Shown piece by piece: positions 7,543 through 17,204 of a stretch of 64,000 nt of DNA. Where the stretch lies: positions 48,048 through 112,047 of the forward strand of contig NZ_MSPQ01000015.1 in the NCBI RefSeq assembly GCF_001936475.1. The letters run 5' to 3'. Positions within the stretch are counted from its first letter, which is position 1, and every line of letters begins with the position of its first letter. The position numbers and the translations under genes are program-made. Below the pieces are notes generated by a model, which searched no databases, was not told the origin of the DNA, and worked only from the letters and a program-made list of their open reading frames with translations. The stretch comes from Algoriphagus marinus. GTDB lineage: Bacteria > Bacteroidota > Bacteroidia > Cytophagales > Cyclobacteriaceae.

Positions 7543-10402
7543 ACTTTTCGTCCCGTTGAATTCGGATCGAAAACAACTTTAGTTTCTCTGCAAGTGATAA
7601 TAATCGAATCGGTTTAGTAAGGTAATCATCCATTCCAGATTCAAACGCCATCTTTCGATCTTCATCAAAAACATTAGCAGAAAGCCCGATAATATAAGGA
7701 TGATGAGAATAAGGCATGGACTTAATCAACTTTGAGGCCTCTAAACCATTCAATATCGGCATTTGAACATCCATTAAGATCAAATCATAGTCATTGGTAT
7801 TCACTAGGTCGACAGCTTCTTTTCCATTTTTTGCGATGTCAAAATTATATCCCAACTGTTCCAACATTAGATTCATCAATTGAAGATTCAAGTCATTATC
7901 TTCTGCCAATAAAATTCTAAGGGGATATTCACCTGCCATTCCAATCCAACTTTTTCTATTTTGATCAAAGGTTGAACTGTGGTCAGTAACTGAATTTGTT
8001 GAGATCTTTAAAAGAACATTAAAAATAAACTCTGAGCCTATTTGGTCTTCGCTTACTATTTTCAACTCTCCCCCCAACAATTCCACAATTCTTTTGGAGA
8101 TGGCAAGTCCCAAACCTGTTCCCTGAAAAGAACGTGTTTTTGAGCTATCAACTTGAAAAAATGGGTCTGTGAGATGAGGAATCAAATCTTTAGGAATTCC
8201 AATACCTGTATCCTTTATAGATACATTCAGAAAAACAAGATCTTCGGAAACTTCCTCAGTGGATACAGAAATTATCACTTTCCCTTGTCCCGGAGTAAAT
8301 TTCAAAGCATTTCCTAGAATATTCAAAAAGACCTGTTTGATTTTTTCAATATCGCCTTCCAATACAATATCGGTTCCTTCTGAAAACGAAAGAACAACCT
8401 CTATTTTTTTCTTTTGTGCAAGCCCGGATAAAATCTGAACCTGTTTTTCCAATTCATCTTTAGGAATAAAAACCGAATTATGAATCTCAATTTTTCCAGA
8501 TTCAATCTTTGAATAATCTAGAATATCACGGATAATATTCAAAAGAGAATTCCCTGAGTTTTTAATTATTTTCAGATACTCATTTTGAGTATCATCCATT
8601 TTCGTTTGCTCCAGAAGGTCAATAATACCAAGTAAACCATTCATTGGAGTTCTAATCTCATGACTCATATTTGCCAAAAAATCTGATTTGGCTCGATTAG
8701 CCTGATCTGCTGAATTCATTGCATCCAAAAGCCCTTGTTCCCATATCCGCTGACTAGTGATATCTCTGGATATAGACATCATTTTGTTTTCATCGAGAGG
8801 AAATATTTTTATTTCATAATATTTCTCCTCAGAATTGACTCTTGTTCTTAAGTCTACAGATTGTAGTATTCCAGTCTTTCGTGCAATTTTGAAAGCTGAT
8901 TTAATATGCTCAATTTGATTTTTTGGAATTAATTCTGTGAATTTTTTCCCCAAAAGATTGAACCCCGGCTTTACCAAATTATCTATTAGTTGGACTTGAT
9001 AATCAATGATGATACCCTGATTATCATATATGAAAATAAAATCCGGGATATTTTCAATTAAAGTTCTTAAGCGTTTTTCACTTTGAACCAATTCTTGCCT
9101 GGAAATATGATTTCTTGTAATGTCAGTACAAATTCCAATTCCTCCGGTGAATTTTCCATCGTTATCAAAGATTAACTTTTCGAAAATTCGTAAATAGATA
9201 ACTTTTCCATTTCTATTGACATAGTCATATTCAAAGTCAATATACGAGGCTTTATCATGAAGTGCCTTTTTAACCAAATCTCTAATTCTACCTGCGTCTT
9301 TTTGATCTTTTTTATCATTAAAAGCTGATATAAAACGATCTTTTGAAACCCCCAATACCTCTCCTACTTCATCGCTGACTCGAATAATTTGGCCTTTGCT
9401 ATCATGAAAAAACACGAATCCACGTAACTCCTTCAATAATAAATTTTGCTGATCAAAAAGTTCTGAAATTTCTTTTGATCGTTTTCTCAGTAGGCGTTCG
9501 GATTTAATTCTATTTCTCAAGAAAAAAGTAAATAGGACAATAATCCCTACCAGAAGAAAAACCAAACCCAAAAACAAAAGAAAATAAGTTCTATAAACCC
9601 CTTCAGTAATCGGTTCAGATTCAATCATGAATAATAAAGAAGAAGCTGGGGATATATCTCCAAATCGAAATGGATACTGGACTAGTATCCCTTCATGGTC
9701 CAGATCTTCATAAGTCCAGCCCACTTCATAAACCCCCAAAATCCCAATTTCAATGTCATCCATTAATTTTTGGTAGGACTCTGAATCTATTTCTAAATCA
9801 GAAAACCCATCACCTGGATTTATATCTTGGAATTTCCCGTTTAGAAATAAACTCTTTTTTCCATCTGGATTTAGGTAATAATTTTTTACAAAATCCTTGG
9901 CAAAAGCCACAGGGTTCAACTTAAAAATCATTCTAAACCCTAAGGTTTTTCCCTGTAGTTCATATTGGTATTCTGAATTTCTAAAAGCTTCTACATCTGA
10001 TTTGTAAACACCTCTGATAAAATCATTTCTGGGAGTTTGAGTCATGAAAATGACTGAATCCTTAAAATCCACTAAAACAGTGTCAATCAGGCCAAAGTAA
10101 TTAATAAATACTCTTTTGGTCGATTTTGTAAAATCATCATTATAATCTTCCTCGTCTAGATCAGAATCCTCAAGATAGTCGCTTAGAGAATTGGCATAAT
10201 CCATGAAACGACTTATTTCAATCTCCAAATCTATGGCAGCGAGTTCTGTCTGCTTTCTTAGAAATTCTTTTCTGGAATTAATCTGGGTATTATTTAAAGC
10301 TTTGAAAAAGCTAACCCCCAAAATTAAAATCAAAAGAATCAGGATGAACCCCAAGCCTATTGTCCAAAAAAAATCTTTACGATAGCTTTGAGATTTTTTC
10401 AT
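7541..10402 (-). CDS. Hybrid sensor histidine kinase/response regulator
   Basis: A 953-aa membrane sensor. Order of parts: transmembrane segment (about 13-35), an extracytoplasmic region of about 235 residues, a second transmembrane segment (about 272-295), a short coiled coil, two PAS domains (about 320-435 and 445-555), HisKA with the phospho-accepting His in SHEIRTPMNG, and HATPase (GNALKFTPGQG, DTGIGIP, GTGLGLAI). A C-terminal receiver domain has RILLAEDNDLN and the phospho-Asp in LILMDVQMP. There is no output domain, so phosphotransfer must pass to another protein. Its start overlaps the stop of the upstream Cache lipoprotein gene by 4 bases (ATGA type), which implies co-translation and a shared signalling task. 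The ligand is unknown. Confidence 0.95.
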   Translation of the reverse strand: MKKSQSYRKDFFWTIGLGFILILLILILGVSFFKALNNTQINSRKEFLRKQTELAAIDLEIEISRFMDYANSLSDYLEDSDLDEEDYNDDFTKSTKRVFINYFGLIDTVLVDFKDSVIFMTQTPRNDFIRGVYKSDVEAFRNSEYQYELQGKTLGFRMIFKLNPVAFAKDFVKNYYLNPDGKKSLFLNGKFQDINPGDGFSDLEIDSESYQKLMDDIEIGILGVYEVGWTYEDLDHEGILVQYPFRFGDISPASSLLFMIESEPITEGVYRTYFLLFLGLVFLLVGIIVLFTFFLRNRIKSERLLRKRSKEISELFDQQNLLLKELRGFVFFHDSKGQIIRVSDEVGEVLGVSKDRFISAFNDKKDQKDAGRIRDLVKKALHDKASYIDFEYDYVNRNGKVIYLRIFEKLIFDNDGKFTGGIGICTDITRNHISRQELVQSEKRLRTLIENIPDFIFIYDNQGIIIDYQVQLIDNLVKPGFNLLGKKFTELIPKNQIEHIKSAFKIARKTGILQSVDLRTRVNSEEKYYEIKIFPLDENKMMSISRDITSQRIWEQGLLDAMNSADQANRAKSDFLANMSHEIRTPMNGLLGIIDLLEQTKMDDTQNEYLKIIKNSGNSLLNIIRDILDYSKIESGKIEIHNSVFIPKDELEKQVQILSGLAQKKKIEVVLSFSEGTDIVLEGDIEKIKQVFLNILGNALKFTPGQGKVIISVSTEEVSEDLVFLNVSIKDTGIGIPKDLIPHLTDPFFQVDSSKTRSFQGTGLGLAISKRIVELLGGELKIVSEDQIGSEFIFNVLLKISTNSVTDHSSTFDQNRKSWIGMAGEYPLRILLAEDNDLNLQLMNLMLEQLGYNFDIAKNGKEAVDLVNTNDYDLILMDVQMPILNGLEASKLIKSMPYSHHPYIIGLSANVFDEDRKMAFESGMDDYLTKPIRLLSLAEKLKLFSIRIQRDEK

Positions 10403-11409
10403 GGAGGAGTTGGATTAATTTCAATTAAAATCCAATCTAACAAGTCGAATGAGACCTTATAAGCAGAATAAGGACTAAAATCCTCATTAAAGAAATAATG
10501 GTTTTGACCTTCAAAAAGTAATTTTTCAGCCATTTCCCTTACTTCCTCATTTTTACTATTAAAAAGATTGAAATCAGAAATTCTGAAATTATCCTCCTGA
10601 ATAGTTTCTCTATATACGTGATTTCTTAGTGGGGGAAAACTCAAAAGCTCTATCGACTCTGAATTCCCGGCGACAATATCCCCATTTTTTGTAACGATTA
10701 GGTAATTTTCATTTCCTCGTTCGAGATATCGAGAGATGATCTCATCCACTGTGATGTCAATTCCTAAGACAGAAAAAAGACTATCTCCATCATAAACTGG
10801 CTGGATCAAGGATAAAATCCAACCTCGTCCCACTGGATCTACATAAACATCAGGAATCCAAACAGGACCCCTTGAAGGGTTATTTTCTGCATTTCCTTGG
10901 TAAAAAAAATTGAAACTTTTGAGATCTATATCTTTTGATAAAAACTCCTCAATATCATAAGCCGGAAATACTCTTGATATTTCGTTAGAGGAGTTTGAAT
11001 ACACCTGAGCCACAAAATTATATTTGTAGTAAATTCCACTGAAGGCAGAGTCTAAACTATTTGTAAGAAATACATCTGAGAGTTTTTCATCATAATTCTC
11101 TTGAGGTCTCAATATTGCAATTGAACTCAATGTTGAATCACTCCCGGGCCTATTACCAGAGAAACCATTTTTAAAGGTGTACTTATTTCTATCAGCTTGA
11201 TTAAGAATAGTTTCTCGATTGGAAAGAAGAAATTCATGGAAGTCTTTCAGAGATATTATTTCTTTTTCAAGAAGAAATAACTCTTCTTCCATCTCATGGA
11301 CCAAGGTTTCGAGTTTAGAAATATCCGCCAATTCTCCTTTTTCATTGCTTCTATTACAAGCAAAAAGAATAATTGAGAACAGAAAAAAAACTAAAATTCT
11401 TAAGACCAT
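10399..11409 (-). CDS. Cache-domain sensor lipoprotein, likely partner of the hybrid kinase
   Basis: A 336-aa protein with a lipoprotein signal peptide (hydrophobic 1-17, lipobox LFAC with Cys18). A predicted coiled coil follows (about 25-60, heptads of Leu and Glu), then a region that resembles a double Cache/PDC sensor: RGWILSLIQPVYDGDSLFSV followed by LGIDITVDEII. Such domains are normally the extracytoplasmic part of a receptor. Here the domain is on a separate lipid-anchored protein without a transmembrane helix. It is joined to the kinase gene by a 4-base overlap. I infer that it binds a small ligand in the periplasm and passes the signal to the kinase. Confidence 0.7.
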   Translation of the reverse strand: MVLRILVFFLFSIILFACNRSNEKGELADISKLETLVHEMEEELFLLEKEIISLKDFHEFLLSNRETILNQADRNKYTFKNGFSGNRPGSDSTLSSIAILRPQENYDEKLSDVFLTNSLDSAFSGIYYKYNFVAQVYSNSSNEISRVFPAYDIEEFLSKDIDLKSFNFFYQGNAENNPSRGPVWIPDVYVDPVGRGWILSLIQPVYDGDSLFSVLGIDITVDEIISRYLERGNENYLIVTKNGDIVAGNSESIELLSFPPLRNHVYRETIQEDNFRISDFNLFNSKNEEVREMAEKLLFEGQNHYFFNEDFSPYSAYKVSFDLLDWILIEINPTPP

Positions 11410-11436
11410 ACCAAATAGAAGCGTTCCTTCTGAAAA

Positions 11437-11676
11437 TTAGATTTTTTCCATTTGGGAACGAAATGAATCTCCCATTTCTCCAAATCTTAATTTGACTTTT
11501 TCAAAAAACTCCCCTTCTAAAAAGGAATCTAAATCAGCTTCCTCTAGAATATCCAATTCACTCATCTTGAATGTCTGCTCCATCGGACCAAACTCATATT
11601 TAAGAATGAACTTATTGTTCCAGGAGAAAACACTTATACGGATTTCATCTTGAGTAAACTCTTTAACTACTCGCAT
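11437..11676 (-). CDS. Conserved small cytoplasmic protein of unknown function (79 aa)
   Basis: Begins MRVVKEFTQDEIRISVFSWN and has the look of a small alpha/beta protein (NKFILKYEFG, then an acidic helix SELDILEEADLDSF). There is no signal peptide or membrane segment. The start is set at 11676 because its A is shared with the TAA stop of the OsmC-like gene (TAATG), a classical translational-coupling arrangement; the open frame continues upstream inside that gene. I do not recognise the family. It lies between the OsmC-like and Cache lipoprotein genes and is probably co-transcribed with both. Confidence 0.65.
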   Translation of the reverse strand: MRVVKEFTQDEIRISVFSWNNKFILKYEFGPMEQTFKMSELDILEEADLDSFLEGEFFEKVKLRFGEMGDSFRSQMEKI

Positions 11677-12089
11677 TATGGTCTTTTTACCTGAGCTGAG
11701 AAGCTGATTTTTGATTTCAATGAAGAGGCAACAGAGCAATATTTCTCTACGGATAGTGCTACCACTTTGATAAATTCCTCTTCTTTGGCATCAGGAGAAA
11801 CAATCGTAAACATCAGCTTGATATCGGTGTAAAATGCAGGTGTGCCATCATTTCGATTCCCTTCAACTTCCACATAAAAGTCAGTGATGGTTTTTCGCTT
11901 CTTTCGCATCATCAATACAGCATCTACTGAGGCACAGCCACCAAGTGCAGAAAGCAATAAATCCATTGGGGATTGTGCCTTCTTTTCAGGAGCATCATAC
12001 ATGTCAATTTGAACCACATTTCCTTGCGGATTGACAGACTCATACTCGTAGTCCGCTTTCATGCGAACCGTTACATTTCTCTTTGACAT
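11676..12089 (-). CDS. OsmC/Ohr family protein
   Basis: A 137-aa protein with the OsmC fold pattern. The two redox cysteines of the family are present: Cys52 in LSALGGCASVDAV and Cys118 in EKYCSVASS. Family members are thiol-dependent peroxidases acting on organic hydroperoxides or fatty-acid peroxides, or related YhfA-type proteins. The PMDLLLSALGGC form is closer to the OsmC/YhfA branch than to Ohr. It lies 51 bases downstream of icmF on the same strand and is coupled to the 79-aa gene by a TAATG overlap. Confidence 0.9.
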   Translation of the reverse strand: MSKRNVTVRMKADYEYESVNPQGNVVQIDMYDAPEKKAQSPMDLLLSALGGCASVDAVLMMRKKRKTITDFYVEVEGNRNDGTPAFYTDIKLMFTIVSPDAKEEEFIKVVALSVEKYCSVASSLKSKISFSAQVKRP

Positions 12090-12140
12090 ATTTTTAGATC
12101 TATTTTTATGATTCTTACCTCAGTTCACCAAAAGGATGGA

Positions 12141-15100
12141 TTACATGTTTCTTCTGTATTGACCTCCAACTTCATACAAGGCATTTGTAATTTCACCAAG
12201 TGAACAATATTTCGCTGCTTCCATCAATTCAGCAAAAACATTTTCATTTTTTACGGCTACAGTTTTCAATTTCTGAAGCTCAGCAGATACTTTTTCTGAA
12301 TGTGCAGCATGTAGTGTTTGAAGCGTTTTGATTTGAGCTTCTTTCTCGCTTTGGGTAGCTCTGATTACTTCTCCTGGCGTCACCGTAGGAGATCCTTCCG
12401 ATGAAAGGAAGGTGTTCACTCCAATTATTGGATACTCTCCTGTGTGTTTGAGCATCTCATAGTGAAGACTTTCTTCCTGAATTTTTCCACGCTGATACAT
12501 AGTTTCCATAGCTCCAAGAACTCCTCCCCGCTCCGTAATCCGATCAAACTCAACATACACAGCTTCTTCTACCAAGTCAGTCAACTCCTCAATTATAAAA
12601 GACCCTTGAATAGGATTTTCATTTTTGGTCAAGCCCAACTCCTTATTGATAATCAATTGGATAGCCATTGCTCTACGAACTGATGCTTCAGTCGGAGTCG
12701 TGATGGCTTCGTCATATGCATTGGTATGTAGCGAGTTGCAATTATCATAAATCGCATACAAAGCTTGCAGTGTCGTCCGGATATCGTTGAAGTCGATTTC
12801 CTGAGCATGAAGTGATCTTCCCGAAGTTTGAATATGGTATTTCAACATCTGAGAACGCTCGTTTGCTCCATATTTCAATTTCATTGCTTTCGCCCAAATT
12901 CTTCTTGCGACTCGGCCTATGACAGCATATTCCGGATCGATTCCATTGGAGAAAAAGAAGGATAGATTTGGTGCAAATTGATTTATATCCATTCCTCTGC
13001 TCACATAATATTCAATGTAAGTGAACCCATTGGAAAGGGTCAATGCCAATTGTGTAATCGGGTTTGCACCAGCTTCTGCAATATGATAACCGGAGATAGA
13101 AACGGAGTAAAAATTCCGAATCCCATTTTCGATAAAATATTGCTGCATATCTCCCATCAACCTTAGGGAAAACTCTGTTGAGAAAATACAGGTATTCTGT
13201 GCTTGATCTTCTTTTAAAATGTCAGCTTGGACTGTTCCCCTGACCTTGGATACGGTATCTGCTTTAATTTTTGCATACACCTCAGCAGGTAAAACCTGAT
13301 CTCCAGTGACCCCCAAAAGCATTAGTCCTAAACCATCATTTCCAGCAGGAATTTCAGCATTGTATTTTGGTCGTTCTATACCTTTCTCGGCATAAATCGC
13401 TTCAATTTTTTTATCTATTTCTTCTTCAAGTCCATTGGCTTTGATATAAACCTCGCATTGTTGATCAATGGCAGCATTCATAAAAAATGCCGTCATAGTC
13501 GCAGCAGGTCCATTTATAGTCATGGAAACAGAGGTCATAGGATTGACCAAGTTAAATCCGGAATACAGTTTCTTCGCATCATCCAGGCAGCAAACATTGA
13601 CTCCCGAGTTTCCGATTTTGCCATAAATATCCGGACGATAGTCAGGGTCTTCTCCATAAAGAGTCACTGAATCAAATGCTGTAGACAATCGCTTTGCCTC
13701 CATATCTTTTGAAACATAGTGAAAGCGCTTATTGGTACGCTCAGGACCACCCTCACCAGCAAACATTCTGGTAGGATCTTCTCCTTCCCTTTTGAAAGGG
13801 AAAACTCCTGCTGTAAAAGGAAATTTCCCAGGCACATTTTCTCGCAAGCCCCACTTCAACAAATCTCCCCAAGCTTCATATTTTGGTAGAGAAATCTTCG
13901 GAATTCGCGAATCAGAGAGAGACTTAGTATAAGTTTGAATTTTAATTTCTTTGTCTCTGACCTTGAAAACATAGAAATCATCCTGGTATCGCTGCACTTC
14001 TTCGCCCCATTCCTCAATCCACTTTTTATTTTTCGGATCAAAGTCAAGTTCCACTTGAGCGTAAACTTCTTGCAATTCTTTGATCAATCGATCCTTATCA
14101 TCAACCTTTAAATTCTGAATGGCTTCGATCGACTTTGAGATACTATAAAGCTTTTGAGCGATATCTTTTTGAGATTCTACCCACGAATCATAATTTCGAT
14201 TTACTTCTGCAATTTCAGAAAGGTATCTAGTCCTTGAAGGTGGAATGATGTAAATCTTTTCTGATGTGCCTGCGGTCAGTTCAAAAGTGCTTTCCCAACC
14301 GGAATGTTTCTCGCTGATTTTGCCAATCAGTGCCCGATAGAGCTGATTCATTCCCGGATCATTGAACTGAGAAGCGATTGTACCGAAGACAGGGATTTGA
14401 TCATCCTCAACATCCCATAGATTATGATTTCGCTTGTATTGCTTTTTCACATCACGAATCGCATCTAAAGCACCTCGCTTATCAAATTTATTCAGGGCGA
14501 TTACATCTGCGAAATCAAGCATATCTATTTTTTCCAATTGAGATGCTGCGCCATATTCTGGGGTCATCACGTACAACGAAAGATCAGAATGCTCAATAAT
14601 CTCTGTATCCGATTGACCAATTCCAGAAGTCTCAAGAATAACCATGTCGAAACCGGCTGCCTTGACTGTGTCTACAGCATCTTGCACGTACTTCGAAAGC
14701 GCGAGATTAGATTGACGAGTAGCCAAAGATCTCATATATACCCGTGGGTGATGAATCGCATTCATTCGAATACGATCCCCCAAAAGAGCACCTCCTGTTT
14801 TTCGCTTGGAAGGATCCACAGAGATAATTGCCAAAGTCTTATCTTCAAAGTCCATTACAAATCGACGAACTAATTCATCCACCAGTGATGATTTCCCTGC
14901 TCCACCTGTACCGGTGATTCCAAGAACTGGGATTTCTGAATTTTTGCTTTCCTTTCTTACTTTATCCAAAAGTGCTTTAGAATTCTCAGGAAAGTTTTCA
15001 AAAGCTGAAATTGCTCGACCGACATGTTCCTTGTGTGCTTTGTCAAGAATAAATCCTTCTGGCAACTCATCTCCTATGGCAAAATCGCATTGACTCACTA

Positions 15101-15518
15101 AGTCATTGATCATTCCTTGAAGTCCTAGCGCACGTCCATCATCAGGAGCATAGATTCGATTGATTCCGTAATCATGTAGTTCTTTAATTTCTTCAGGAAG
15201 AATAGTCCCTCCTCCTCCACCAAAGATCTTGACATGACCCGCTCCCTTTTCTCGAAGCAAATCATACATATATTTAAAAAATTCTACGTGCCCGCCTTGA
15301 TAGGAAGTTATTGCAATCGCCTGCACATCTTCTTGAATCGCACAGTCAACTATCTCCTGTACAGATCTATTATGACCTAAGTGAATCACCTCGCAACCAG
15401 TAGCTTGAATGATACGACGCATGATATTAATAGCTGCATCGTGCCCATCAAAAAGTGAAGCTGCTGTTACAATTCGAATGTGGTTTTTGGGTTTATAAAT
15501 CTCCTGTGTAGTAGTCAT
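12141..15518 (-). CDS. icmF: Fused isobutyryl-CoA mutase (IcmF), B12-dependent
   Basis: A 1125-aa protein combining three parts. The N-terminal cobalamin-binding domain has FDGHDAAINIMRR (His26 as the lower axial ligand) and the GGGGG turn near residue 100. The central G-protein chaperone has a P-loop (GITGTGGAGKSSLVDELV, about 200-217) and NKFDKRGA. The C-terminal mutase domain has RLSTAFDSVTLYGEDPDYRP. That last motif is the IcmF form and differs from the methylmalonyl-CoA mutase equivalent. The enzyme interconverts isobutyryl-CoA and n-butyryl-CoA (some homologues accept pivalyl- or isovaleryl-CoA) using adenosylcobalamin, and its G domain loads and protects the cofactor. It links branched-chain amino acid and fatty-acid catabolism. 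First gene of a probable five-gene minus-strand run. Confidence 0.95.
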   Translation of the reverse strand: MTTTQEIYKPKNHIRIVTAASLFDGHDAAINIMRRIIQATGCEVIHLGHNRSVQEIVDCAIQEDVQAIAITSYQGGHVEFFKYMYDLLREKGAGHVKIFGGGGGTILPEEIKELHDYGINRIYAPDDGRALGLQGMINDLVSQCDFAIGDELPEGFILDKAHKEHVGRAISAFENFPENSKALLDKVRKESKNSEIPVLGITGTGGAGKSSLVDELVRRFVMDFEDKTLAIISVDPSKRKTGGALLGDRIRMNAIHHPRVYMRSLATRQSNLALSKYVQDAVDTVKAAGFDMVILETSGIGQSDTEIIEHSDLSLYVMTPEYGAASQLEKIDMLDFADVIALNKFDKRGALDAIRDVKKQYKRNHNLWDVEDDQIPVFGTIASQFNDPGMNQLYRALIGKISEKHSGWESTFELTAGTSEKIYIIPPSRTRYLSEIAEVNRNYDSWVESQKDIAQKLYSISKSIEAIQNLKVDDKDRLIKELQEVYAQVELDFDPKNKKWIEEWGEEVQRYQDDFYVFKVRDKEIKIQTYTKSLSDSRIPKISLPKYEAWGDLLKWGLRENVPGKFPFTAGVFPFKREGEDPTRMFAGEGGPERTNKRFHYVSKDMEAKRLSTAFDSVTLYGEDPDYRPDIYGKIGNSGVNVCCLDDAKKLYSGFNLVNPMTSVSMTINGPAATMTAFFMNAAIDQQCEVYIKANGLEEEIDKKIEAIYAEKGIERPKYNAEIPAGNDGLGLMLLGVTGDQVLPAEVYAKIKADTVSKVRGTVQADILKEDQAQNTCIFSTEFSLRLMGDMQQYFIENGIRNFYSVSISGYHIAEAGANPITQLALTLSNGFTYIEYYVSRGMDINQFAPNLSFFFSNGIDPEYAVIGRVARRIWAKAMKLKYGANERSQMLKYHIQTSGRSLHAQEIDFNDIRTTLQALYAIYDNCNSLHTNAYDEAITTPTEASVRRAMAIQLIINKELGLTKNENPIQGSFIIEELTDLVEEAVYVEFDRITERGGVLGAMETMYQRGKIQEESLHYEMLKHTGEYPIIGVNTFLSSEGSPTVTPGEVIRATQSEKEAQIKTLQTLHAAHSEKVSAELQKLKTVAVKNENVFAELMEAAKYCSLGEITNALYEVGGQYRRNM

Positions 15519-15869
15519 GAATTTGGGTTATTCTATTTGATTATTAAAGCGAATTTTAAATGGGAAATTCACATTTTAAACGGCTTTGCGAATATACAGA
15601 ATTCCAAAAAGACGGACCTCAGTAAATCGAAAGAAAACAAAATATTATTTGGTGACTGGTAAATAGATTATTTGCGGCGGTATTTCATTTTCATGTTTGA
15701 TGAAAAGGTGTTGTTTTTACCTATTCCATTCTATCAAAGATTTAAAAAAAACTCGTATTTGAAATTTTAGAATCTCCATTCAAAATCTTAGAAGTTGAGA
15801 TTTCTTTACGAAGATTTTAAAATATTCCGGATCTGGTTAGTTTAGCAGAAGTTTAAATGCCCAAAATCC
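15519..15869. other. Intergenic region between divergent icmF and sugar transporter
   Basis: 351 bases, AT-rich, holding the start regions of two divergent genes. No clear hairpin, repeat or small gene is seen. The nearest match to a Bacteroidota -7 element on the plus strand is TAGTTTAG at 15838-15845 (one mismatch), with no convincing -33 element. Confidence 0.5.
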
Positions 15870-17201
15870 ATGAATTCTAAAAATTACGCCTTCTTTGTAT
15901 CCATTACAGCCGCTTTGGGCGGCTTTTTATTTGGCTTTGATACTGCCGTCATTTCAGGAGCTGAGCGGGATATTCAAGAAGTTTGGCAGTTGAGTGATTG
16001 GATTCATGGTCTGGCGATTGCATCCGCACTTTACGGAACTGTGATCGGTGCCTTATTCGGAGGTATTCCTGCTGATAGATTTGGTCGAAAAAAGAGTTTG
16101 CTCTGGATAGGACTTCTATATTTTATCTCTGCTTTTGGTTCTGCGATGGCTTGGGACGTGACTTCCTTCACCATTTTTAGATTCATCGGAGGCTTAGGTG
16201 TTGGGGCTTCATCAGTGGTGGCACCCATGTATATTTCTGAGATTGCACCTGCTAAAAACAGAGGCCTTTTAGTGGCCTTATATCAATTCAACATTGTCTT
16301 TGGAATAGTCATCGCATATGTTTCCAACTATTTGATCGGAACTGCTGAAATAGCACAAGAATGGAGATGGATGCTTGGAGTCGAAGCTATACCGGCATTG
16401 ATTTATTCGGCCATGATTTTTCGAATTCCAGAAAGTCCAAGATGGCTGATTGCAAAATTCAACGATCAAGTGCAGGCAAGAGCAATTCTGACTCGTACAG
16501 ATCCTGAGGGTGTCGATGAAGCTATTCGACTGGCAATCGAAGAGGAAAAGAAAATCAAACAAAAAGGAAGCTTTTCTGCCATTTTCGCTAAGCGATTCCT
16601 ACCTACTACGATTCTTGCGATAATGATTGCATTTTTCAATCAGGTTTCCGGTATCAATGCGATAATCTATTTTGCTCCCCGAGTATTTGAAATGGCCGGA
16701 ATTTCCACTGAAAATGCTTTGGTTTCCACTATTGGAATAGGGATTGTCAATCTGCTGGGGACTTTTCTTGGTTTATACCTGATCGATCGGATCGGACGAA
16801 AAAAACTGATGTACATCGGATCCTTTGGTTACATCATTTCCCTTTCACTTATGGCTTATAATTTTCTAGGGCCGGGAATCCCTTCTTTTTGGCTTCCTAT
16901 TTTTGTATTTGGATTCATCACTTCACATGCAATAGGTCAAGGTTCTGTGATTTGGGTTTTCATTTCCGAAATGTTTCCAAATGACCTCCGTGCTTATGGA
17001 CAATCCATTGGCTCTTTTACCCATTGGATTCTCGCTGCTGTAATTGCAAACGTATTTCCCTTCTTTGCTAACCAGTTCGGCCCAGGTTATATATTTGTAT
17101 TTTTTGCAATTATGATGGTTTGGCAACTGCTTTGGGTAAGGTTCAAAATGCCGGAAACTAAAGGAAAGTCACTAGAAGAAATTCATCAAAATATTCATTG
17201 A
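15870..17201 (+). CDS. MFS sugar:proton symporter (sugar porter family)
   Basis: A 443-aa inner-membrane transporter of usual length with twelve hydrophobic segments. Sugar-porter signatures are present: GFLFGFDTAVISGA in helix 1, ADRFGRKKSLLW after helix 2, RFIGGLGVGASS, the PESPRWL motif after helix 6, GINAIIYFAPRVF in helix 7 and the second DRIGRKKL loop. The family moves hexoses, xylose or arabinose with protons. It is followed after only 3 bases by a PfkB sugar kinase, so uptake and first phosphorylation of one sugar, fructose being most likely given the kinase, are probably coupled. Confidence 0.95.
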   Translation: MNSKNYAFFVSITAALGGFLFGFDTAVISGAERDIQEVWQLSDWIHGLAIASALYGTVIGALFGGIPADRFGRKKSLLWIGLLYFISAFGSAMAWDVTSFTIFRFIGGLGVGASSVVAPMYISEIAPAKNRGLLVALYQFNIVFGIVIAYVSNYLIGTAEIAQEWRWMLGVEAIPALIYSAMIFRIPESPRWLIAKFNDQVQARAILTRTDPEGVDEAIRLAIEEEKKIKQKGSFSAIFAKRFLPTTILAIMIAFFNQVSGINAIIYFAPRVFEMAGISTENALVSTIGIGIVNLLGTFLGLYLIDRIGRKKLMYIGSFGYIISLSLMAYNFLGPGIPSFWLPIFVFGFITSHAIGQGSVIWVFISEMFPNDLRAYGQSIGSFTHWILAAVIANVFPFFANQFGPGYIFVFFAIMMVWQLLWVRFKMPETKGKSLEEIHQNIH

Positions 17202-17204
17202 TTT

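Noticed and set aside
14538..14873. 111-codon plus-strand frame inside icmF
   Set aside because: Lies wholly within a well-supported gene on the other strand and shows no domain or signal.
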